From positions 1 to 32,968 of the forward strand of contig NZ_SCTN01000485.1 in the NCBI RefSeq assembly GCF_004297345.1: 32,968 bases of DNA, given 5' to 3'. Positions 1-9,068 of this stretch are shown one piece after another (position 1 is the stretch's first letter; every line of letters starts with the position of its first letter). The translations under genes and the position numbers were made by a program. The notes below the pieces were generated by a model. It ran no database searches and had not been told where the DNA came from. It saw only the letters and a program-made list of their open reading frames with translations. This DNA is from Aquabacterium sp. GTDB taxonomy: Bacteria > Pseudomonadota > Gammaproteobacteria > Burkholderiales > Burkholderiaceae_C.

Positions 1-585
1 CCAGAAGTGACCGATCCCGTTGATCACGCCTGCGGCCATGATGGGAATCCACAGCATCTGCACGGCCCACACGGTGATGCCGATGGCACCAAACAGCGCC
101 AGATCGATCAGCAACATGGCAATGGGGCCCCAATTATTGCGGGGGGTGTACAGGTTGCGCTCCAGCCAGTCATCGGGCGTGCCGTGACCATACTTCTTGA
201 GCGTCTCGGCCTTCATGGACTCGTCGCGATACAGCTCACGCCCCTCCAGCAGCACTTTCTTGATGCCGCGGGTAACTGGGCTGTGCGGATCTTCTTCGGT
301 TTCGCACTTGGCGTGGTGCTTGCGGTGCACCGACACCCACTGCTTGGTGACCGTGCTGGTGGTCAGCCACAGCCAGAAGCGGAAGAAATGGGAGGGAATG
401 GCATGCAGCTCCAAGGCACGATGCGCCTGAGCACGATGCAGAAAGATGGTGACAGAAGCAATCGTGATATGCGTCAAAACCAGTGTGTAGGCAACAATTT
501 GCCACCAACTGGCGTCTGTCAGACCTTGGATCGCCCATTGCACGAGGGCATCATGCAGCGACCCGAAAAACTCGGAAGAAAACAT
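1..585 (-). CDS. Fatty acid desaturase (acyl-CoA desaturase family), C-terminus truncated by window edge
   Basis: My reverse-strand translation from ATG at 585 is MFSSEFFGSLHDALVQWAIQGL...FLHRAQAHRALELH...VSVHRKHHAKCETEEDPHSP...GVINGIGHFW. It carries the membrane desaturase histidine boxes HRAQAHR and HRKHH and is open to the window edge. Confidence 0.9.
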   Translation of the reverse strand, partial: MFSSEFFGSLHDALVQWAIQGLTDASWWQIVAYTLVLTHITIASVTIFLHRAQAHRALELHAIPSHFFRFWLWLTTSTVTKQWVSVHRKHHAKCETEEDPHSPVTRGIKKVLLEGRELYRDESMKAETLKKYGHGTPDDWLERNLYTPRNNWGPIAMLLIDLALFGAIGITVWAVQMLWIPIMAAGVINGIGHFW

Positions 586-653
586 CAGGGACCTTTCAAC
601 GGGACGCGAGATTGTAGAGGTCCCCGAGAATTTGTCTTTGTCCAGAAACAATA

Positions 654-689
654 AAGGGTTGCCACGCGGTCAAACGCGTGACAACCCTT
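654..689 (-). terminator. Stem-loop terminator candidate downstream of the PstS-like gene
   Basis: Inverted repeat aagggttgccacgcg-gtcaaa-cgcgtgacaaccctt (15-bp arms, one mismatch) lies 12 bp past the stop of the 702..1133 gene. It has only a weak U-rich tail on the minus strand. Confidence 0.7.
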
Positions 690-701
690 GCCTGGAGAGA
701 C

Positions 702-1133
702 TTATTCCACGGTCAGAACAACTTTGACCGTGCTATCCACGGCAGACTTTTCGATATAGCCAATGGCATCCACGTTGGAGGCCACATGCTTCTTCACGTC
801 AGCGGCGCTCGGCACTTCCTTGGGAGGCGTGGCCTTACCAGAGAAGGTCAGACGCGCCCAGGTGGCCTTCACCTGCGCAGACGACTTGCCAGCAGCCTTG
901 CTGTAGAACATGTCGCGCGCTGCAGTCGATTCAGGCAGGTCTGCGGGCACCGCAGTCTGACCGGTCGGCAGCGTCGAGGTTTTACCCAGGAAGATGGCGG
1001 CGGCTTGTTCTGGCGTCATCGATGCCAGCGAGCTCTTGGGGTTGACGATCACAGCGACCTGCGCGCTGGCTGCTTGAGCCAGGGTCAGAAGTGCAACTGC
1101 GGCGGCGGCTTGAAGGGTGTGCTTGATGTTCAT
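702..1133 (-). CDS. Short periplasmic phosphate ABC transporter substrate-binding-like (PstS-like) protein
   Basis: 143 aa with a signal peptide (MNIKHTLQAAAAVALLTLAQAASAQ). The body resembles the short PstS-like family (VIVNPKSSLASMTPEQAAAIFLGK...IGYIEKSAVDSTVKVV). An SD-like GGGAG lies upstream of the ATG. Confidence 0.7.
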   Translation of the reverse strand: MNIKHTLQAAAAVALLTLAQAASAQVAVIVNPKSSLASMTPEQAAAIFLGKTSTLPTGQTAVPADLPESTAARDMFYSKAAGKSSAQVKATWARLTFSGKATPPKEVPSAADVKKHVASNVDAIGYIEKSAVDSTVKVVLTVE

Positions 1134-1150
1134 GTGATGCTCCCTTCCGC

Positions 1151-2530
1151 TCAGAACACGAAGTCAACCGAAACGGACAACACGTTGACCGTTCGCTTGG
1201 AGTTCAGGAAATTCTGAGCCGTGGTGGTAGCCGGATCGGGAATCAGGAACATGCCATTGGAATCTACCGGCTTGATGATGTGATCGACTTGGGCCTTGAT
1301 CGCCATATTGCTTGTGGCATCCCAACGCACCCCCAACGTCGTCGTCTTCTGGTCAAGCTTTTCAACCCCCAGAACCTGATTCACGCCGCCCTGTACCGTC
1401 AAGATATACGCATCCAAACCGGTGCCGGAAAGCTGAGTGACCGGATTCGCTGATCTGCGATTTGTCACAACCTTGGAGAGACCGATGTAAGGGGTGAATT
1501 TCTCAACACGGTAGCCCAAAGTGCCGTACCAACCTGTCGTGTCCGTCACGAAACTGTCAGTTTTACGCTTTGTATACTCGCCATTGAATACCCAATTGTC
1601 TTGGTCATAGCTCAAGCCAAAACCTGTGAAGGTTGCATTCACGCCGGAAGGATTAACCAGCGCATCGACCTGATTCAATTGCCCAAGAATGACTTGACCA
1701 GTCGCACCAAGCCCCCCCGCAATTTGACCGCGACGCAATGCACCTGCGGCGGCAGCACCTTGCGAAGTCGCAGAATCACCTGCAATTGTTTGCCCTGAAG
1801 CCAAAGCGCGCAGGTTGCTGTTGCTTTCGGAATTCAGGGTCAATTTCCCCTGACTCCGGCCGAGACGCATCGACCAGCCTTCACTCAACTCGGCTTGGAT
1901 ATTCAGGCCAATCTGCCCTTGAATCAACACCTCCGTTGGCGCTTTCACACTTGCCGAATTAAAGAGGGCCTTTGAATCACCCGCCCACAAGGTCGCCGTC
2001 ACGGTAGAGGCACCTATACTCATCTGATAACTCGCGTCAGCCCCCTGGAACTGACTAACCGGCACCTGACCGTAGACATCCAGATTTGGACGAACAGTGG
2101 TGTTCGCATAACCGACGTCGCGAAAATCAGAAATCATGAAGTAGGGAGCACCCATGCGGCCTGCACGAAGCGATAGGCCAGGCAAAGCTTGCCATTTAGC
2201 AAAGGCCCACTCAATGTTGGGGATGTACTGCCCCTCCGCATCGTACTTGGTCATGACCTGAGCGGTACCTGAGACGGTAGGCGCAAACTTGTACGTGCCC
2301 TGAACGGCAACTTTACTATCAGGACTCAGGCTTCCACGCTTGGTAGCACCACCCCCTTGACCAGGATAGTTGAACTCCGCATCGTCCGTACCGTTCTTAA
2401 CAGCACCCAAGGTGCCAAAACCAGACATCCGGAAGTTGCCATCAGGCGACTGGTACTCAGCATGAGCACCCATACAGGTGACCAAAGCTGCGGCCGCCAA
2501 GGGTAGGCGCCGAAGTTTTTTCTCTGACAT
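1151..2530 (-). CDS. Outer-membrane porin-like beta-barrel protein
   Basis: 459 aa with a signal peptide ending AHA, alternating amphipathic strands, GFGTLGAV near the N-terminus and a terminal Phe (VSVDFVF), which is typical of outer-membrane barrels. Confidence 0.75.
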   Translation of the reverse strand: MSEKKLRRLPLAAAALVTCMGAHAEYQSPDGNFRMSGFGTLGAVKNGTDDAEFNYPGQGGGATKRGSLSPDSKVAVQGTYKFAPTVSGTAQVMTKYDAEGQYIPNIEWAFAKWQALPGLSLRAGRMGAPYFMISDFRDVGYANTTVRPNLDVYGQVPVSQFQGADASYQMSIGASTVTATLWAGDSKALFNSASVKAPTEVLIQGQIGLNIQAELSEGWSMRLGRSQGKLTLNSESNSNLRALASGQTIAGDSATSQGAAAAGALRRGQIAGGLGATGQVILGQLNQVDALVNPSGVNATFTGFGLSYDQDNWVFNGEYTKRKTDSFVTDTTGWYGTLGYRVEKFTPYIGLSKVVTNRRSANPVTQLSGTGLDAYILTVQGGVNQVLGVEKLDQKTTTLGVRWDATSNMAIKAQVDHIIKPVDSNGMFLIPDPATTTAQNFLNSKRTVNVLSVSVDFVF

Positions 2531-2714
2531 AGGAGGGACTCCTCAACAGGGTTGACGGGACGCCAATTCGGACTGCTCCACCTGATGCTTTTGGTATCGG
2601 CTATATGTCCGAATGCGCGACCACTTTGCCTAAGGGCTTGGCGGTTGTCGTCAGAGTAGTGTTACCACTTGACACCTATCCCCTGAATAAGGTGTATCGC
2701 AACGTGCAATTTTT

Positions 2715-2734
2715 CACTAATGCACGAATTAGTG
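2715..2734. promoter_or_regulatory. Perfect inverted repeat overlapping the plsC stop codon (function unassigned)
   Basis: CACTAAT-gcacga-ATTAGTG: perfect 7-bp arms with a 6-nt spacer. Confidence 0.4.
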
Positions 2735-3523
2735 ATTTGAAACCTGAAGGAATTGAGCCGTCTGGGCCTGTAAGGACTCGGCCAACGCCCTTCTGTCAGC
2801 GTGCGTCACTGTCTGCAACGGCAGGATCTGGGCATGCACACACAGGCCTCTGGCGGTGACGATCCACCACAGGGATTGCATGAGTGTGGTGTCGCCAACA
2901 TAGGCTGCGATGGGGCTCACGGCGTGCTGAGGGTCGCTATAACGCAACACAACAGGTTGTACAGGGGCCGGCGCATCGATGGCCGCCTGCAACAGGTTGG
3001 CGTGGAAATGCATCACGCCATGCCCATCGCCTGTGGTGCCCTCCGGGAAGACCGCCACGGTGTGCCCCTCGCGCATGGCTTGGGACATGAGCCCCAGCAC
3101 GCGCATGGCATCCCGCCGGCGCTCACGCCTCAGGTACAGGGTTCCGGCAGCCGTCACCAAGCGCCCGACGAGCGGCCATTTCGCCACCTCGGCCTTGGAG
3201 ACAAAGCGGGATGGCACCACGGCATTGATGGCCACGATGTCCAACCAGGACACATGGTTGGACACCACCAGCTTGGCGCCGGGCCGTGCCTGGCCTTGCA
3301 CTTGAAGGCGTATGCCCAGAATGGCGAGCAACTGGCGAGACCAGCGGCTGGTTTCGTCATGCCAACCCTGCTCGTCCAATCCCGGCCAGATCGCATAGGA
3401 GCGCACGTAGCCCACCAGCAGGTGCAGCAGCACGCGCAGCAGCCGCCAGGCCGCCAACGGCACAGCCGTGATCAAGCCCAGGCCTGAGGGGCCGGGGGAT
3501 CGCTCGCCCAAGGCTGCACTCAT
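2729..3523 (-). CDS. plsC: 1-acyl-sn-glycerol-3-phosphate acyltransferase (PlsC family)
   Basis: The HX4D motif NHVSWLD and FPEGTT motif are present. The likely start is MSAALGERS at 3523, which overlaps the stop of the upstream pyrC' gene by 4 nt. The longer ORF-track start at 3853 lies inside pyrC'. Confidence 0.85.
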   Translation of the reverse strand: MSAALGERSPGPSGLGLITAVPLAAWRLLRVLLHLLVGYVRSYAIWPGLDEQGWHDETSRWSRQLLAILGIRLQVQGQARPGAKLVVSNHVSWLDIVAINAVVPSRFVSKAEVAKWPLVGRLVTAAGTLYLRRERRRDAMRVLGLMSQAMREGHTVAVFPEGTTGDGHGVMHFHANLLQAAIDAPAPVQPVVLRYSDPQHAVSPIAAYVGDTTLMQSLWWIVTARGLCVHAQILPLQTVTHADRRALAESLQAQTAQFLQVSNH

Positions 3524-4863
3524 GCTGCAGCGCTGTCGGGTTCTGCTTCGTGGGCCACCTGCCCGGCTACCAAGGTCAACTTCACGCGGCCCACTAACTC
3601 GAACCCGGTCGAACTGAAGGCAAACGGCGTGTGCTTGCCCTGGCTGACCAGCGCAGATGGCTCCACGATCCAGCGGGCAGCCGGATCGAACACAACGACG
3701 TCGGCCACGCCGCCAGCCACCAGGCGGCCAGCGCTGGATGACAGCGACCCCAGCGCATCGCCCAGCACCTTGACAGGGCCTTGGGTGACCACGGACAAGG
3801 CGCGACGCAATTTGTCGGGCGCAGGCTTGTCCCCCTGATCGGCGCCGGACCACTTGAGCGCCAGGCTCAGCAGCAATTCCAGGCCCGTCGCGCCTGGTTC
3901 TGCCTCGCCGAAGGGCAAGGTCTTCTCGTCTTCGTCCACCGGCGTGTGATCGGACACCAATGCGTCCAGCGTGCCGTCAAGCAGACCGGCTTGGAGCGCG
4001 TCGCGGTCGCGGCCCTGACGCAGCGGAGGCGTCAGGCGCATGGCGGAGTTGAAGTAGCCGATATCGATGTCGGTCAGCAGCAGGGAATTGATGCTGACGT
4101 CGGCAGTGATAGGCAGGCCTTGAGCCTTGGCCTGACGGATCAGTTCGACACCTGGAGCGCTGGAGATGCGGCAAATGTGCACGCGCGCACCTGTGGCGCG
4201 CACCAGTTCGATGATCGTGTTGAGGGCGATGGTTTCGGCGGCAACCGGCACGCCAGACAGGCCCAAACGCGTGGCCACAGGGCCGCTGGCCGCCACACCT
4301 TTGCCAAGCCAGGCATCCAGGGGACGCAGCCAGACCGTGTAGCCAAACGTTGATGCGTATTGCAGCGCGCGTTGCAGCACCTGCGTGTCCTTGACTGGCA
4401 CTTCGGCTTGCGAATAGCCCACGCAGCCAGCTTCATGCAACTCGGCCATCTCGGTCAGTGTTTCGCCCTTGAGGCCGCGGGTGAGCGCACCCAGCGGGAA
4501 CAAACGGCAGCGGCTGAGCTTGCGGGCACGCAGCTTGAGCATCTCGACCAGGCCGGGTTCATCCAGCGTCGGATCGGTATCGGGCAGACAGACCACGCTG
4601 GTCACGCCGCCAGCGGCCGCAGCCGCGAGTTCGGACTCCAGCATGCCTTCGTGCTCGTGGCCGGGCTCTTTGAGGCGCGCGGCCAGGTCCACCAGGCCGG
4701 GCGCCACGATCATGTTGGTGGCGTCGATCACACGGTCAGCCGCGAAATCGCCGTTGACGTTGCCAATGGCGCTGATGCGGCCGGAAGTGATGGCCAGGTC
4801 ACCGATTTGGTCCAGGCCGGAAGCGGGGTCGACCAGGCGGCCGTTCTTGATCAGAATCTTCAT
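3520..4863 (-). CDS. pyrX: Dihydroorotase-like protein, probably non-catalytic PyrC' (PyrX)
   Basis: 447-aa amidohydrolase-fold homologue (MKILIKNGRLVDPASGLDQIGDLAI...). The metal-binding HxH is replaced (VDLAARLKEPG). It lies directly after pyrB. Confidence 0.88.
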   Translation of the reverse strand: MKILIKNGRLVDPASGLDQIGDLAITSGRISAIGNVNGDFAADRVIDATNMIVAPGLVDLAARLKEPGHEHEGMLESELAAAAAGGVTSVVCLPDTDPTLDEPGLVEMLKLRARKLSRCRLFPLGALTRGLKGETLTEMAELHEAGCVGYSQAEVPVKDTQVLQRALQYASTFGYTVWLRPLDAWLGKGVAASGPVATRLGLSGVPVAAETIALNTIIELVRATGARVHICRISSAPGVELIRQAKAQGLPITADVSINSLLLTDIDIGYFNSAMRLTPPLRQGRDRDALQAGLLDGTLDALVSDHTPVDEDEKTLPFGEAEPGATGLELLLSLALKWSGADQGDKPAPDKLRRALSVVTQGPVKVLGDALGSLSSSAGRLVAGGVADVVVFDPAARWIVEPSALVSQGKHTPFAFSSTGFELVGRVKLTLVAGQVAHEAEPDSAAA

Positions 4864-4870
4864 GATGTGT

Positions 4871-5833
4871 TCAAGCCTCGTTGCCAGCGATGATGGACAT
4901 GACGGCCATGCGGACCGCGATACCGAAGGTCACCTGCGGCAGGATCACGCTTTGCTTGCCATCGGCCACGGCGGAGTCGATTTCGACGCCACGGTTGATC
5001 GGGCCCGGGTGCATCACGATGGCGTCAGGCTTTGCCAGGGCCAGCTTGGCCTCGGTCAGGCCGAACTCCTTGAAGAATTCGCCAGCGCTGGGCAACATGC
5101 CGCCGCTCATGCGTTCGTTTTGCAGGCGCAGCATGATGATGACGTCCGCACCGCGGATACCCTCCTCCATGCTGTGGCACACGCGCACGCCCATCTCGCG
5201 CAGATCGCCAGGCACCAGGGTGCGAGGGCCCACCACGCGCACTTCGGGCACGCCCAAGGTGGTCAAGGCATGGATGTTGGAGCGGGCCACGCGCGAGTGC
5301 ACGATGTCGCCCACGATGGCCACGGTCAGGTTGCTGAAGTCCTTCTTGAAATGCCGGATCGTGTACATATCCAGCAAGGCCTGCGTGGGGTGCGCATGGC
5401 GGCCGTCACCAGCATTGACCACGTGCACATGCGGCGCCACGTGCTGGGCAATCAGATAAGGCGCACCCGACTCGGAGTGGCGCACGATGAACATGTCCGC
5501 CTGCATGGCGCTCAGGTTCGAGATCGTGTCCAGCAGGCTCTCGCCCTTGGACGCCGATGAACGCGCGATGTCGAGGTTGATCACGTCGGCGCTCAGGCGC
5601 TTGGCGGCGATCTCGAAGGTCGTGCGGGTGCGGGTGCTGTTCTCGAAGAACAGGTTGAACACGCTCTTGCCACGCAGCAAGGGCACCTTCTTGACCTCGC
5701 GCTCGTTGACGCTCAGGAATTGCTCGGCCGTATCCAAAATCTGGTGGATATTGGCCTTGGGCAGCCCTTCAGTGGACAGCAGGTGGATCAGCTCGCCGTG
5801 CTTGTTGAGCTGGGGGTTGTTCTTGTACATCAA
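4871..5833 (-). CDS. pyrB: Aspartate carbamoyltransferase catalytic subunit
   Basis: 320 aa with the [13 protein letters not shown] carbamoyl-phosphate motif and [12 protein letters not shown]. Confidence 0.97.
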   Translation of the reverse strand: MMYKNNPQLNKHGELIHLLSTEGLPKANIHQILDTAEQFLSVNEREVKKVPLLRGKSVFNLFFENSTRTRTTFEIAAKRLSADVINLDIARSSASKGESLLDTISNLSAMQADMFIVRHSESGAPYLIAQHVAPHVHVVNAGDGRHAHPTQALLDMYTIRHFKKDFSNLTVAIVGDIVHSRVARSNIHALTTLGVPEVRVVGPRTLVPGDLREMGVRVCHSMEEGIRGADVIIMLRLQNERMSGGMLPSAGEFFKEFGLTEAKLALAKPDAIVMHPGPINRGVEIDSAVADGKQSVILPQVTFGIAVRMAVMSIIAGNEA

Positions 5834-6354
5834 ACCCTCTCGAAATGAAATTGGAAACGGCCTTCAGGCGTGCGGTCCAGCGAGACGCGCTCGTTGGCAG
5901 GCAGCGTGATGCGGGCGGCAGACAAGGCAGGCTCGATCGGCAACTGGCGACCACCACGGTCCACCAGCACGGCCAGGGTCACGCTGGCGGGACGGCCGAA
6001 GTCGAACAGTTCGTTGATCACGGCGCGCGTGGTGCGGCCGGTGTAGAGCACATCGTCGATCAGCAGGATGTGGCGGCCTTCCACCTCAAAGGGCAAATGG
6101 GTCGCATCCTTGGTCGCGCTCATGCCGCGTGAGCTGTAGTCATCACGATGCAGGGCCGACGAGATCACGCCGTGCGGGGTCTTCAAGCCCAGATCGGTGT
6201 TGAGGCGTTCAGCCAGCCAGGCGCCACCCGACCAGACGCCCACCAGGGTCGTCTCCGGCGTGACGATGCGGCGAATGCCCACCAGCAGGCTGTCGTACAG
6301 GGCCTCGGCATCGAGGTGCAGGGCATGGTTCTGCGCAGGGGACGGATTGCTCAC
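5830..6354 (-). CDS. pyrR: PyrR bifunctional pyrimidine regulator / uracil phosphoribosyltransferase
   Basis: 174 aa with the PRPP-binding motif [16 protein letters not shown]. It overlaps pyrB by 4 nt. Confidence 0.93.
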   Translation of the reverse strand: MSNPSPAQNHALHLDAEALYDSLLVGIRRIVTPETTLVGVWSGGAWLAERLNTDLGLKTPHGVISSALHRDDYSSRGMSATKDATHLPFEVEGRHILLIDDVLYTGRTTRAVINELFDFGRPASVTLAVLVDRGGRQLPIEPALSAARITLPANERVSLDRTPEGRFQFHFERV

Positions 6355-6363
6355 TGGGGCCTC

Positions 6364-6771
6364 TCAGCTTTCGGATGGCTCGGAATGATCGTTGAAATAT
6401 TGTTGCAGCAAGATGGCAGCCGAGGCCGCATCCAGATCGCGTGCGCCCATGGCGATGGCCTCGGTGGTCGAGTAACGCTCGTCCACCTCGTGCACGGGCA
6501 GATGGAATCGCCCGCGCAACTGCCCACCGAACTTGCGTGCGCGAACGGTATTGTCGTGCTCAGCGCCGTCAGGATGAAAGGGCACACCGATGACCAGCGC
6601 ATTGGGGCGCCACTCTTCGATCAATTGCCCGATCTGCTCGAAACGAGGCTTGCCTTCGGCCGCGATGGTGCGCAGCGGCTGGGCCTGGCGCGTGAGGCTG
6701 TTGCCCGTGGCCACGCCCACTCGCTTGAGACCGTAGTCAAAGGCGAGATAAGTCAGAACCGGCCCGCTCAT
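6364..6771 (-). CDS. ruvX: Putative pre-16S rRNA nuclease / Holliday junction resolvase-like YqgF (RuvX)
   Basis: 135 aa with LAFDYGLKRVGVATGN and VDERYSTTEA motifs. It overlaps the yqgE gene by 4 nt. Confidence 0.93.
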   Translation of the reverse strand: MSGPVLTYLAFDYGLKRVGVATGNSLTRQAQPLRTIAAEGKPRFEQIGQLIEEWRPNALVIGVPFHPDGAEHDNTVRARKFGGQLRGRFHLPVHEVDERYSTTEAIAMGARDLDAASAAILLQQYFNDHSEPSES

Positions 6772-7355
6772 GCGTGCCCGGCCTCGCCCATCAGGAAGTT
6801 GCGGTCGATGCCAAGCAGAGACAAAGCCTTGTCATAGCGTTGTTCAACCGGCGTATTGAAGATGATCTCGGGTTCAGCATCTACATTGAGCCACCCGTTG
6901 CGGCCCAATTCTTCTTCGAGCTGCCCGGCGCTCCAGCCCGAGTAGCCCAGGGTGATGAACACCTTACGTGGGCCGGCACCGTTGGACAACGCTTCCAGCA
7001 CATCGCGCGAGGTGGTCATCTCCAGGCCATCGGCGATCTTGAGCGTGGAGTTGTAGTGGCCGCCTTCCGCATCCAGACTTTCATGCAGCACGAAACCACG
7101 CTCGGTCTGAACCGGGCCACCAAAAAACACCGGACGACTAGCCAGATCCGATCGCTCCAGGCTCAGGTCAACCTTTTCGAAGAGCTTGCGCAGATTGATG
7201 TCAATCGGGCGATTGATGACCAAGCCCAGCGCACCTTTTTCGTTGTGCTCACACATATAGACCACCGCACCGGCAAAATTGCCGTCCTTCATCCCCGGCA
7301 TGGCGATGAGGAACTGGTTGGTCAGATTGATGGGGTTGGGCGCGCCTGCAGACAT
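6768..7355 (-). CDS. yqgE: YqgE/AlgH family protein (UPF0301)
   Basis: 195 aa, NQFLIAMPGMKDGNFAGAVVYMCEHNEKGALGLVINRP, GYSGWSAGQLEEEL. Confidence 0.93.
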   Translation of the reverse strand: MSAGAPNPINLTNQFLIAMPGMKDGNFAGAVVYMCEHNEKGALGLVINRPIDINLRKLFEKVDLSLERSDLASRPVFFGGPVQTERGFVLHESLDAEGGHYNSTLKIADGLEMTTSRDVLEALSNGAGPRKVFITLGYSGWSAGQLEEELGRNGWLNVDAEPEIIFNTPVEQRYDKALSLLGIDRNFLMGEAGHA

Positions 7356-7452
7356 CCCGCGATTTTAGACGCGCCAGCCCTGCCCGTTCATGCAGATTCC
7401 CGCATTTACCCACCAGCAACCCGTGCTTGCCGACCGAAGCGATACTCCTGAC

Positions 7453-9048
7453 ATGCATCCGGTATTCGATTCCGCCCTCGTATGGTTCCGGCGCGACTTG
7501 CGCAGCACGGATCACGCCGCGCTCTACCACGCTTTGAAAAACGCCCGCAAAGTGTGGTGCGCCTTCGTGTTCGACACGGACATCCTGGATGAACTGCCTC
7601 GCTTTGACCGTCGCGTGGACTTCATCCACCGCAGTGTGATCGAGCTGGATCAGGCGCTGGAGGCGCTCGGCCAGCAGCATCCTCTGGCGCAATTGACCTC
7701 GTCAGCAGCGAGCGGCGCCACCACCGGCCTGATCGTGCGGCACGGCTCAGCCAAAGTCGAAATCCCGAAGCTGGCAGCGCAACTGGGCGTGCAGGCGGTT
7801 TACGCCAATCACGACGACGAACCTGCAGCACTGGAGCGCGATGCCTTCGTACGCGGCCCCTTGAGCAACATCGGCGTGGCCCTGTTCACCTCGAAAGACC
7901 ATGTGATCTTCGAGCGCAACGAGGTGCTCACAGGCAATGACTCGCCCTATGGCGTGTTCACGCCCTACAAGAACGCTTGGCTCAAGAAAATTGATCCTTT
8001 CTACGTCAAACCCTACCCTGTTGAACGCTTCAGCGCTCAATTTGCAACTATCCCAGCCAAAGTTCACCCCATTGGCCAAGCCAGAGTGCCGTCACTGAAA
8101 GCACTGGGCTTCGAAGAGGTGGGGTCGTTGAAGATCCCTGCCGGCATGAGCGGCGCCCAGGCCCTGCTGGACGACTTCCTGCACCGCATCGATCGTTATG
8201 ACGAAACGCGCAACTTCCCCGGTGTCAAAGGGCCCAGCTACCTGTCCACCCACCTGCGCTTTGGCACGGTGTCGATCCGCCAGCTCGCTGGCCTGGCATG
8301 GGAGCGCGCCAAAGCGGGCTCCTCAGGCGCGCAAACGTGGCTGTCGGAGCTGATCTGGCGCGATTTCTATCACCAGATCCTCTTCCACCATCCCCATGTG
8401 GTGGGCCAGGCTTACAAGCGCGAATACGACCTCATCAAGTGGGCCCACGGTGCGCACGCCGAGGCGAACTTCAAGGCCTGGTGCGAAGGGCAGACCGGCT
8501 ACCCGCTGGTGGATGCAGCCATGCGCCAGCTCAACGAGACAGGCTATATGCACAACCGCCTGCGCATGGTCGTGGCCAGCTTCCTCATCAAGGATCTGGG
8601 CATCGACTGGCGACGCGGCGAGGCCTACTTCGCCGAAAAGCTGCTGGACTTCGATCTGGCCGCCAACAACGGCGGCTGGCAGTGGGCGGCCTCCAGCGGC
8701 TGTGATGCCCAGCCCTGGTTCCGCATCTTCAACCCGATCAACCAGAGCGAGAAATTCGACCCGCAGGGCAAATTCATCCGGCGCTATGTGCCCGAGCTGG
8801 CCGCCCTGCCCGACCAGGCCTTGCATGCACCCTGGCTGGCTCGCCCGGCCGATCTGGCCAGTACGGATGATGTCGTGATCGGCCGCGACTACCCCAAACC
8901 ACTGGTGATGCACGATGTGGCGCGACAGGAAACGCTGGACCGCTATGCCGTGGTCAAAACGGTGACAGACAAGGACATCCAGAAGCTGGCGCGCAAGAAG
9001 GCACCACGCAAAACGGCCGCAAAGAAGAAAAGCGCGAACAGTACCTGA
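7453..9048 (+). CDS. phrB: Deoxyribodipyrimidine photolyase (class I CPD photolyase/cryptochrome family)
   Basis: LVWFRRDLRSTDHAAL N-terminus, FAD-binding region (SELIWRDFYHQ...GYPLVDAAMRQL...MHNRLRMVVASFL) and CDAQPWFRIFNP. The start at MHPVFDSAL (7453) is preferred over the ORF-track start at 7390. Confidence 0.95.
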   Translation: MHPVFDSALVWFRRDLRSTDHAALYHALKNARKVWCAFVFDTDILDELPRFDRRVDFIHRSVIELDQALEALGQQHPLAQLTSSAASGATTGLIVRHGSAKVEIPKLAAQLGVQAVYANHDDEPAALERDAFVRGPLSNIGVALFTSKDHVIFERNEVLTGNDSPYGVFTPYKNAWLKKIDPFYVKPYPVERFSAQFATIPAKVHPIGQARVPSLKALGFEEVGSLKIPAGMSGAQALLDDFLHRIDRYDETRNFPGVKGPSYLSTHLRFGTVSIRQLAGLAWERAKAGSSGAQTWLSELIWRDFYHQILFHHPHVVGQAYKREYDLIKWAHGAHAEANFKAWCEGQTGYPLVDAAMRQLNETGYMHNRLRMVVASFLIKDLGIDWRRGEAYFAEKLLDFDLAANNGGWQWAASSGCDAQPWFRIFNPINQSEKFDPQGKFIRRYVPELAALPDQALHAPWLARPADLASTDDVVIGRDYPKPLVMHDVARQETLDRYAVVKTVTDKDIQKLARKKAPRKTAAKKKSANST

Positions 9049-9068
9049 GGCGCTGACGATACGCCGAC

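Noticed and set aside
7-654. 215-aa plus-strand ORF at the left edge
   Set aside because: The minus strand here encodes the desaturase with its histidine boxes. The ORF track missed that gene because it runs off the window.
2669-2696. TTGACA...GTGTAT sigma70-like promoter on the plus strand
   Set aside because: It would only transcribe antisense into plsC, the -10 is poor, and a TTGACA hexamer occurs easily by chance.
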